A DNA stretch of 5,045 nucleotides from Candidatus Competibacteraceae bacterium (GTDB lineage: Bacteria; Pseudomonadota; Gammaproteobacteria; Competibacterales; Competibacteraceae): contig JAGRHM010000507.1 in assembly GCA_020445005.1 (NCBI GenBank), forward strand, positions 1-5,045. The letters run 5' to 3'. Within the stretch, counting starts at the first letter, position 1. The number at the start of each line of letters is the position of its first letter. Below the pieces are notes generated by a model that saw only the letters and a list, made by a program, of their open reading frames with translations, searched no databases and was not told the DNA's origin. Of this stretch, positions 1 through 5,045 are shown in pieces. Both the position numbers and the translations under genes were made by a program.

Positions 1-694
1 CGCCGGGACCATGACAGGCTTCACAGGAGACATTGATTTCCGACCAGGTGGTGTGAAAGCGCCTGGCTTGGGGATCATAATTCTTGTGCAGATTTGTCGA
101 ATGGCATTCCGCGCACATGTAATTCCAGTTTTGCTGCAAGCCAGTCCAGTGCAGCGGATCACGAGGCGTGATGTTCTGGTCGGGATAGAGATGAAACCAG
201 CGTTGTCCGCCTTGTTCCTGCGGACGGGAATCCCAGGCGATGCCGAGCATCTGGTAGCGGCCGTCAGGGAAGCCGATCAGGTATTGCTGCAAAGGGGTGA
301 AACCGAAGGTGTAGGCAATTTCATAATCTCGCAATGCGCCATCGGGTCCGTCGGTGCGCACCATGAATTGCCCCTTCTGACGGAAAAAGGTCGAGGTCAC
401 CCCCTCGTAGGTAAAGGTTGCGTTGTTGAAATCGCCCAGCACGGTTTTTTCATTGGCGGGCTCCATCGACCGGGCATGATGCGAACCTTGCCAGCTTTCA
501 TATTCATGCTGATGGCATTCGGCGCAGGTTTGCGCGCCGATGTAACCGCCGCCAGGTGCGACCAGCGGGTGGCGCTCCGGCAAGGGTTCCGCCGGTTCGG
601 TTTCGGCATACGCGGGGAAAAGCATCAGCCTCCCAGGGCCAAGGAGGACAACGATGAGTGTAGCAATCCGCCAAAATCCAAAATGTTTTTTCAT
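1..694 (-). CDS. Multihaem c-type cytochrome (cytochrome c554-like, probable TPR-containing family), 5' part only
   Basis: Partial gene: the first 231 residues are present and the rest runs off the left edge. I translated this frame directly. Residues 1-30 form a signal peptide (basic MKK start, hydrophobic core, probable cut after AYA), so the protein is exported. Three haem-binding CxxCH motifs are visible: CAECH at 57-61, CAECH at 194-198 and CEACH at 224-228. Between them are segments that I recall as typical of the family of multihaem cytochromes with C-terminal tetratricopeptide repeats: VLGDFN near 85-90, QQYLIGFPDGR near 136-146, GGQRWFHLYPD near 162-172 and LHWTGLQQNW at 181-190. Members of that family are usually much longer, so more haem sites and the TPR part are expected beyond the edge. 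The likely role is periplasmic electron transfer; the partner is unknown. The ATG at 694 is the only ordinary start codon after the FadL-type gene's stop, but it has no good Shine-Dalgarno sequence. It lies 57 bases after that stop, so it is probably co-transcribed. Confidence 0.88.
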   Translation of the reverse strand, partial: MKKHFGFWRIATLIVVLLGPGRLMLFPAYAETEPAEPLPERHPLVAPGGGYIGAQTCAECHQHEYESWQGSHHARSMEPANEKTVLGDFNNATFTYEGVTSTFFRQKGQFMVRTDGPDGALRDYEIAYTFGFTPLQQYLIGFPDGRYQMLGIAWDSRPQEQGGQRWFHLYPDQNITPRDPLHWTGLQQNWNYMCAECHSTNLHKNYDPQARRFHTTWSEINVSCEACHGPG

Positions 695-751
695 CTCAGG
701 AGATTGTTTGCTTTGGCAAATTCCGGGAATGATGTCCCTCCGCTTGCAAAG

Positions 752-1972
752 TTAAAAGCGGTGACTGTAGTTGGCGGTAAAGAAATACAACCTTGACGTG
801 TCGTAATTGCCGCTGAGCAAAATATTCGGCACGCTGGATTTCTCCATTTGGAGATATTCGAAGGCCGCACCCAGACTGGAATTCTTATCGAGTTGGTATT
901 GTGCGCCGACGCCAAAGCGCCATGCGTCCCCGGAAGGCATGGTGAGGGAAGTGTTGTCCTGATTCTTATAGAAGCTGGAATCATAGGCCATTCCGCTATT
1001 AAGGCGCAGGTTTTCGTTAACCTGATGCTGCACCCCGAACGCGACATGCCAAGTGTCTCGTATACGATTACTTCCTGGAATTTCCCGATTGGCGGCAAAA
1101 ATCGCGTTGTCGTTGTAAACGCTCCAGTCTTGCCAGCCTATATTCGTCAGGATCGCCCAGCCGGGGTCGATCTGATGAAACAGGCTAATCATCAATTGTT
1201 GGGGCGTATTCACCATGCCCTCAAGAGGCAGCGCAAAAGTTCGAGTGACCGTTAAATCCGGATGACTCGGAATCGCATAGGTGAACGTAACGTCCGTAGA
1301 AACCTGATAGTCATAATCAGTCTTACTGGTGTAGGTGAGACCAATGCGCGTCGTCGGGCTAGGTTCGTACAACACACCAATCTTACCGTTGATAGCCCAG
1401 TCGTGATCATCGAGCTTTTGTTCGCCGCTGGCGCTGTCGCGCTTGAGCGAGAACAGTCCATAATTGATACCGATTCCCAAACCCAGTGACCACTGATCGT
1501 TGAAACGGTAAGCCACGGTCGGCTGCGTCGTCAAGGCAATCAGCGTACTGTCCTTGATCAGTTGGCTGCCAGCCCAATCGCCGAACTGCAAACCGAGGCC
1601 AAAGTTGCCGTAGAGGCCCACACCGAGTTTAAGGCGCTCGTTGAGGCTATGGCTGTAAAAGGCGCTGAGACCCGGAAACCAACCGACGACATTACCCGGA
1701 CTGTTGCCTTGCAGCGCGCCTGCGCCGTCCAACTGATAATCCACATCGCCATACAGCGCCTGTGCGCCAAAGGTGAGTTGGTTCCCGTCGAGCCGGGTCA
1801 TGCCGGCCGGATTGAACGCGATGGTCGAAGCGTCCTGTGCGCGAGCAGCAGCGCCCGCCGCCGCCAATCCGACATCTTCAGTGCCAATTTCGTATAGATA
1901 CAGACCACTCGCACTGGCATTGGCGCTCAACGCGGCGACTGTTATGACGAAACCCAGTTTACCAACTTTCAT
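752..1972 (-). CDS. FadL/OmpP1/TodX-family outer-membrane transport protein
   Basis: A complete gene of 406 aa, within the usual 400-450 aa range for the family. These 14-stranded outer-membrane barrels pass hydrophobic compounds such as long-chain fatty acids or aromatic hydrocarbons. The start MKVGKLGF is preferred over an ATG eight codons upstream: it is preceded by AAGGA at 6-7 bases and gives a clean signal peptide with a probable cut after ASA (residue 21). The mature N-terminus has the family plug signature: a glycine/alanine-rich stretch (VGLAAAGAAARAQDAST, about 34-50) followed by NPAGM at 54-58. The rest alternates short hydrophobic strands with polar turns, including GLGIGINYGL and FGVGAQYQL. 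It ends in YSHRF, and the terminal phenylalanine is the usual signal for outer-membrane barrel assembly. It lies 39 bases downstream of another barrel gene and 57 bases upstream of the cytochrome. The substrate cannot be read from the sequence; the family call is firm. Confidence 0.93.
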   Translation of the reverse strand: MKVGKLGFVITVAALSANASASGLYLYEIGTEDVGLAAAGAAARAQDASTIAFNPAGMTRLDGNQLTFGAQALYGDVDYQLDGAGALQGNSPGNVVGWFPGLSAFYSHSLNERLKLGVGLYGNFGLGLQFGDWAGSQLIKDSTLIALTTQPTVAYRFNDQWSLGLGIGINYGLFSLKRDSASGEQKLDDHDWAINGKIGVLYEPSPTTRIGLTYTSKTDYDYQVSTDVTFTYAIPSHPDLTVTRTFALPLEGMVNTPQQLMISLFHQIDPGWAILTNIGWQDWSVYNDNAIFAANREIPGSNRIRDTWHVAFGVQHQVNENLRLNSGMAYDSSFYKNQDNTSLTMPSGDAWRFGVGAQYQLDKNSSLGAAFEYLQMEKSSVPNILLSGNYDTSRLYFFTANYSHRF

Positions 1973-1977
1973 GTAAA

Positions 1978-1983
1978 TTCCTT
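1978..1983 (-). promoter_or_regulatory. Ribosome binding site fixing the FadL-type gene start
   Basis: On the minus strand AAGGAA ends 5 bases before the ATG at 1972. It supports that start over the in-frame ATG at 1996, which would add MAKRQGIY ahead of the signal peptide and would place this motif inside the coding region. Confidence 0.75.
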
Positions 1984-2011
1984 GTCTCTTCGCCAAGCGC
2001 TGCTCTCTGAA

Positions 2012-2815
2012 TCAATTTAAGAATTGCATGTTAAAGCCCAAGAATACCTGCCACTCTGGCTGCCCTGGTCCATCGTCCGCAACAGAAAACTGAGGCTCCA
2101 CAAAAATGTTATAAACGGTTTTACCCTCTTTGATGACTTGGCCAATGCCGACCCCCAGCGGCACACTGTAATCGTCGGTTTTCAGGTTATAGGCCCAGAT
2201 CGGTGCGGCGCGCAGGTAAGTTCCACCGCCGAGCTGATAAAAGGCAAACGGCTGAAACGCCAAGATATTGACATCTTTCCTATCCTTGTCGCCAGCAAAA
2301 CTCGCCTGCCAGGTCAACAGGTAACCATATTGAAATTTGGGTGAACTCGCGTTGAACAGCACATTTGCAAAACCGGCCGACCACTTTCCACTGCCTAATT
2401 CATCTCGGCTTGCAGTAGGCGCCGTCATTTGTGGACCAAAACCAAAGCTGATAGCCGGATTGCCCGTATCGATTAAGTAAGCGGCAAACACATTAAAATC
2501 ACCGATACCGGTTTTCTTATCGCCGTTTGGGGACGTGGGGAAGGTGTTAACCGGCAATGAAGCCCGCAATAGCCAGTGAGTGGCTGACACAGAAAACGGT
2601 TTGGCAAAACGAAACCAAACTTGATTAGCTGAATCGTCTGATTCAGTCAGATCACCGATGTAATAATCTTGAATATTGAAAGCCGTCATATTGGCCAATG
2701 GATTATTGGCTTGGGCCGCCGCTACATTCGAGTCATCCTGAGCAAGCGCTTCACCCTCTAACAAAAGAGCGAATGCTGCTATTTTAAAAAGCACGCTTAT
2801 CGTTTTGGCGCTCAT
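2012..2815 (-). CDS. Putative outer-membrane beta-barrel transporter ('neuromedin U'-like family)
   Basis: A complete gene of 267 aa. The start MSAKTISV has AGGA six bases upstream; an ATG nine codons earlier would put a polar extension before the signal peptide. Residues 1-25 are a signal peptide with a probable cut at ALA|QDD. The mature protein begins with a short polar region, then [16 protein letters not shown] (about 37-52), which resembles the NP-(hydrophobic)-A-(N/D) opening of bacterial proteins automatically named 'neuromedin U' or 'transporter' and related to the phenol-degradation barrel family. Later segments alternate amphipathic strands and turns: [54 protein letters not shown] and [16 protein letters not shown]. 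It ends NMQFLN, so the expected C-terminal aromatic residue is third from the end. The similarity to human neuromedin U is only in the name. It sits 39 bases upstream of the FadL-type gene and is probably translated from the same mRNA. The barrel prediction is fairly secure, the transport role is inferred and the substrate is unknown. Confidence 0.82.
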   Translation of the reverse strand: MSAKTISVLFKIAAFALLLEGEALAQDDSNVAAAQANNPLANMTAFNIQDYYIGDLTESDDSANQVWFRFAKPFSVSATHWLLRASLPVNTFPTSPNGDKKTGIGDFNVFAAYLIDTGNPAISFGFGPQMTAPTASRDELGSGKWSAGFANVLFNASSPKFQYGYLLTWQASFAGDKDRKDVNILAFQPFAFYQLGGGTYLRAAPIWAYNLKTDDYSVPLGVGIGQVIKEGKTVYNIFVEPQFSVADDGPGQPEWQVFLGFNMQFLN

Positions 2816-2821
2816 AAGCTT

Positions 2822-2825
2822 TCCT
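2822..2825 (-). promoter_or_regulatory. Ribosome binding site fixing the start of the 267-aa barrel gene
   Basis: On the minus strand AGGA lies six bases before the ATG at 2815. The alternative ATG at 2842 has no comparable purine-rich motif and would extend the protein by MSRLDTGKL, which does not suit a signal peptide. Confidence 0.7.
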
Positions 2826-2847
2826 GTGTCAAGTCTGGACACCGTCG

Positions 2848-2884
2848 CTGGAGCCGCCAGCCGTGTTACAACTGGCGGCTCCAG
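2848..2884 (-). other. Intergenic hairpin, perfect 13-bp stem with 11-base loop
   Basis: CTGGAGCCGCCAG at 2848-2860 is exactly repeated in inverted orientation as CTGGCGGCTCCAG at 2872-2884, around an 11-base loop. It lies in the 86-base gap between the stop of the 150-aa gene and the start of the 267-aa barrel gene. There is no run of T on either side, so a standard intrinsic terminator is not supported. As an RNA it would be very stable. It could protect the upstream mRNA from 3' exonucleases, cause partial termination that sets lower expression of downstream genes, or be a dispersed palindromic repeat. Confidence 0.8.
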
Positions 2885-2901
2885 TCGAGGATATCGCTGG
2901 A

Positions 2902-3354
2902 CTATTCCATTGTGACCTTAATACCGCTGGCCGATCCCACATTTAGTTGCAAACCCTGAGTGCGCGACTCCAGACGCATGATCACACCATATTCATTTTT
3001 GAGCCGCAATCCACCCACGCCGCCGCCTAACGCAATGCCTACATCCAGTTTGGTGTAGGTGCCGGGAAATTTCGAGATATCCTGCAAGTCATACACTTCG
3101 CCGGCAGCGCTCATCTTGGAAACGCCTACATTAGCGCCCGCCGTCAGGCCGCCGATTTTGAAGGGATGTTCCTTGCCATGAAATGTGAGTACGCCGCCGC
3201 CAACGCTGCCGCCCAGAATGAAGGCGAATTGCGTTTCGTCGATTGTGACAGATCCAGACGGTTTTTTGGCGTCCGCCGCCAATGCCAGTCCCCCTGCCAG
3301 AAGCAGGGTGCTCAGCACGACGGAACCGGTGATTTTGCGAATATTCTTCATCAT
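2902..3354 (-). CDS. Small glycine-rich exported protein of unknown function
   Basis: A complete gene of 150 aa that I do not assign to a named family. The start is well supported by AAGGAG seven bases before the ATG, with a second ATG directly after it. Residues 1-26 form a clear signal peptide (MMKNIRK, hydrophobic core, cut near ALA|AD) with no lipobox cysteine, so a soluble periplasmic or surface location is likely. The mature part, about 124 residues, has no cysteine. It contains two similar glycine motifs, [12 protein letters not shown] at 47-58 and [12 protein letters not shown] at 109-120, plus [11 protein letters not shown] at 67-77, alternating with beta-type strands. It ends in [19 protein letters not shown]. 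The pattern suggests a small all-beta fold; a distant relation to YSC84-like lipid-binding proteins is possible but only a weak guess. It lies 75 bases downstream of the HAD gene and upstream of two barrel genes, suggesting an envelope-related role. Confidence 0.85.
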   Translation of the reverse strand: MMKNIRKITGSVVLSTLLLAGGLALAADAKKPSGSVTIDETQFAFILGGSVGGGVLTFHGKEHPFKIGGLTAGANVGVSKMSAAGEVYDLQDISKFPGTYTKLDVGIALGGGVGGLRLKNEYGVIMRLESRTQGLQLNVGSASGIKVTME

Positions 3355-3361
3355 CTTATTT

Positions 3362-3367
3362 CTCCTT
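3362..3367 (-). promoter_or_regulatory. Strong ribosome binding site of the 150-aa exported protein
   Basis: AAGGAG lies seven bases upstream of the ATG at 3354 and is the best match to a Shine-Dalgarno sequence in the window. It favours the first of two adjacent ATG codons and predicts efficient translation of this small protein. Confidence 0.75.
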
Positions 3368-3429
3368 CAGTTAAAGTGCGCCTGGAGTTTGAAACCCAGA
3401 GGGAACAGTTTAGTCTTGACTCTTTCACC

Positions 3430-4455
3430 TCATGGCTCGAAGGCGAAGACTCTTTTCCAGTCATCCTTCATGCTAATGACGACCCAGCCCTTCTTTTTGG
3501 CTTCGTCCATCAATGACGGAGGAAAAGCGCCGAACTTGGTGTCTGGCAGTCCGTTGGCCGGGCCATAGGCGTATTCGCGCTTGGCGTCATCATGAAACAC
3601 CAGCATCATCAGCCGCGCGCCGCTACCCGCGCCGGTCCACTCCAGCATTTCACGGTCTCCGGCCGAATTGCCGAACGCCGCGATAGGCCGCCTGCCGATG
3701 AACTTGTTGATACCAACCGGTTTGCCGGTCTTGTCGTCGATGAAATCAACTTCCGGCAAACGCATCAGCATCGGCTTGCCGTCTTTGACTTCGTATTGGG
3801 TCTTGATGGTTGAACCCACGACTTGCTCAGGGGGAATCCCATAAGCTGCCTCAGTCATCGGCCGCATGAACTCGACGCCGCCACCGGAAACGATGTAGGT
3901 TTTGAAACCGTTGGCGCGCAAGTACGCCAGGAGTTCGAGCATGGGTTGATAGGCCAACTCGGTATAGGACCGCTTGAAGCGCGGATCGCGCGCCTTAGCA
4001 AACCAGTCGGTCACGGTCGCCTCAAACTCGGCGGTGCTCATGCCGGTGTGCGAAGCCATGACTAATTCAACCAGTCCCTTCTCACCCGCCGCCGCCAGCG
4101 CCTCAAGATCATTGTCGAGCACCGCCTTGAAGGGTTGTGTAGTCTTCCACTTCGGGTGTTGAGGGGCCAGTGCCTTGATGCGGCCCAGGGCAAAGGCGAG
4201 TTGGGTGTACATCGGATGCTCCGTCCACAGCGTGCCATCATTGTCAAACGTAGCAATACGCTCCGCAGGAGGCGCAAACTCTGGACTCGATTTGTCAGTG
4301 GTCTTTTGCACGAATTTGAGGATCGCCTGTTTGGCAGGGCCACTATTCCATGAAGGCAGTGGATCGGCCTCGGCAGCAAGGATTCGACTACTGAAAGCGA
4401 AACTCATAGCCAGCGCCAGTACGCAAGCTAAAAAGATGCGTCGATGGAATCTCAT
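3430..4455 (-). CDS. Exported HAD-superfamily hydrolase (probable phosphatase)
   Basis: A complete gene of 341 aa. Haloacid-dehalogenase-type enzymes hydrolyse phosphate (rarely other) esters through an aspartyl intermediate with Mg2+. Motif I is FDNDGT at 70-75, with D71 the expected nucleophile and D73 the acid/base. Motif II is VSGGG at 189-193, with S190. The motif III lysine is probably K251 (INKFIG). Motif IV is FGNSAGDREML at 261-271, with D267. The long helical part between motifs I and II (about 80-180) fits a cap domain of the phosphoserine-phosphatase-like type. Residues 1-27 form a signal peptide with a probable cut near ILA|AE, so the enzyme should act in the periplasm, unlike most HAD proteins. 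AGGAAG lies nine bases upstream of the ATG. It follows the sulfatase gene by 105 bases, and a linked role in removing ester groups from an external substrate is plausible. From memory, relatives often read GNSDGD in motif IV, so A265 is a mild deviation. The substrate is unknown. Confidence 0.9.
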   Translation of the reverse strand: MRFHRRIFLACVLALAMSFAFSSRILAAEADPLPSWNSGPAKQAILKFVQKTTDKSSPEFAPPAERIATFDNDGTLWTEHPMYTQLAFALGRIKALAPQHPKWKTTQPFKAVLDNDLEALAAAGEKGLVELVMASHTGMSTAEFEATVTDWFAKARDPRFKRSYTELAYQPMLELLAYLRANGFKTYIVSGGGVEFMRPMTEAAYGIPPEQVVGSTIKTQYEVKDGKPMLMRLPEVDFIDDKTGKPVGINKFIGRRPIAAFGNSAGDREMLEWTGAGSGARLMMLVFHDDAKREYAYGPANGLPDTKFGAFPPSLMDEAKKKGWVVISMKDDWKRVFAFEP

Positions 4456-4495
4456 AGCACACAGCTTCCTAAAAACATCGGGAGGGAAATGATCC

Positions 4496-4528
4496 GTAGC
4501 GGACGCCCTGGTTCAGAGCGCCCGCTAC
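4496..4528 (-). other. Intergenic hairpin, 15-bp stem with 3-base loop
   Basis: In the minus-strand transcript the arms GTAGCGGGCGCTCTG and CAGGGCGTCCGCTAC pair over 15 positions, with two G-U wobbles and a three-base AAC loop. The same two positions would be A-C mismatches in a plus-strand RNA, so the structure fits transcription in the direction of the genes. It lies in the 105-base gap between the sulfatase stop and the HAD start. Only a short TTT occurs about six bases beyond the stem, so it is a poor match to an intrinsic terminator. It may be a weak terminator, a processing site or an mRNA-stabilising element. Confidence 0.75.
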
Positions 4529-4560
4529 GCGATTTCAGAACAGATTCTTCGCCAGGAGGA

Positions 4561-5045
4561 TCAATTACCTGTGGGCAGCGGAATGTCGACGCCTTCCTTG
4601 TTCAACTGCTCCCGAACCCACTGGAATCTCTGGTAGCTCGTGAGCGTAATCGGACCGGAATAGCTTTCGCTTTGCAGCTTGCGCGGCGGGTACTGTACGT
4701 AAGTCTTCATCAAATCCTTGATTGCCTGGCTGATGGTGACCATCGTCCAGGTGCGCTCGGTGTAGTTGTTCATGAAGATGTCGTAGCGCTCTTGTGGGTC
4801 CTGCCACAGATCGAAGACTTGGGGTACGGTCGCGACGTACTTCTCCGCACCCTTCCATCCCTGGTTGGAATCCACCGCCAGGCCGCCCGTGGGCTGCCCG
4901 TCGTCGCCGCGCAGGTTGAACACCGCCTTGAGATGGCCGACGCGCATCGCGCCGGGGCTGAGCTCGTTCTCGGTGAAGAAGAACCAGCTGTCGCGCTGAT
5001 AGCCGTCGGTGCCGAACCAGACCGGGGTCATGTCGTAGCTGTCGA
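4561..5045 (-). CDS. Arylsulfatase-type sulfatase, C-terminal part only
   Basis: Partial gene: the last 160 codons and the TGA stop are present, and the frame stays open to the right edge. An internal ATG at 5031 is not the start, because the frame continues upstream as DSYD and the protein matches the family there. Sulfatases hydrolyse sulfate esters with Ca2+ and a formylglycine made from a Cys or Ser in the N-terminal half, which lies outside the window. Visible here are PVWFGTDG, SWFFFTENELSPGAMRVG, KAVFNLRGDDG, GGLAVDSNQGWKG, the VFDLWQDPQERYDIF stretch typical of the C-terminal subdomain where sulfatases carry a 'DL..DP.E' motif, then NNYTERTW and a conserved tail KTYVQYPPRKLQSESYSGPI ending LPLPTGN. 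The tail resembles bacterial arylsulfatases as I remember them. The C-terminal domain alone does not show the substrate or whether the catalytic residue is Cys or Ser. The gene leads the visible gene run and is followed by a hairpin and the HAD gene. Confidence 0.88.
   Translation of the reverse strand, partial: DSYDMTPVWFGTDGYQRDSWFFFTENELSPGAMRVGHLKAVFNLRGDDGQPTGGLAVDSNQGWKGAEKYVATVPQVFDLWQDPQERYDIFMNNYTERTWTMVTISQAIKDLMKTYVQYPPRKLQSESYSGPITLTSYQRFQWVREQLNKEGVDIPLPTGN

Noticed and set aside
11..796. Plus-strand open frame of 261 codons opposite the cytochrome gene
   Set aside because: It is antisense to a frame with a signal peptide, three CxxCH motifs and family-typical segments, and it crosses the gap into the next gene. 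Its own translation has no recognisable domain.
691..1098. Minus-strand frame overlapping the end of the FadL-type gene and the start of the cytochrome gene
   Set aside because: It is an alternative frame of two real genes. Its composition is unlike a real protein and it has no domain.
848..1255. Plus-strand frame opposite the FadL-type gene
   Set aside because: It is a shadow of a well-supported outer-membrane protein gene. No ribosome site or protein-like pattern was seen.
2827..2832. Perfect TTGACA on the minus strand, resembling a -35 promoter box
   Set aside because: It lies only about 11 bases before the barrel gene's ATG, so any -10 box and transcription start would fall within the coding region.
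3355..3429. Gap between the HAD gene and the 150-aa gene, with a short imperfect CTGGGTTT/AAACTCCAG pairing
   Set aside because: The stem is short and bulged with no T-run, and no paired -35/-10 boxes were found. It does not support a terminator or promoter.
4561..5031. Treating the ATG at 5031 as the true start of a small 156-aa protein
   Set aside because: The frame is open to the window edge and the sequence matches the interior of a sulfatase C-terminal region, so it is a truncated larger gene.

Overview
The window looks like bacterial DNA from a Gram-negative, probably a proteobacterium. The evidence is exported proteins with Sec-type signal peptides, two predicted outer-membrane beta-barrels and a multihaem c-type cytochrome. 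The species cannot be named from the sequence alone. All six genes lie on the minus strand and are tightly packed, with gaps of 39 to 105 bases. No convincing promoter or U-tract terminator lies between them, so the window reads as the middle of one operon or two short adjoining ones.

In transcription order (right to left) the layout is as follows. (1) The C-terminal 160 residues of an arylsulfatase-type sulfatase, cut by the right edge. (2) An exported HAD-superfamily hydrolase of 341 aa. (3) A small glycine-rich exported protein of 150 aa and unknown function. (4) A 267-aa beta-barrel protein of the 'neuromedin U'/transporter type. (5) A 406-aa FadL/OmpP1/TodX-family outer-membrane channel. 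(6) The first 231 residues of a multihaem cytochrome c, with three CxxCH motifs visible, cut by the left edge. Two long hairpins without U-tracts sit in intergenic gaps, one between genes 1 and 2 and one between genes 3 and 4. They may act in mRNA processing or stability.

Every complete gene, and the cytochrome, starts with a signal peptide, so nearly the whole locus acts outside the cytoplasm. A reasonable but unproven reading is a cell-envelope module. The FadL and porin-like proteins would admit a hydrophobic, possibly sulfated compound. The sulfatase and HAD hydrolase would remove ester groups. The cytochrome would serve electron transfer. No CRISPR array, RNA gene, insertion sequence or integration site was seen.
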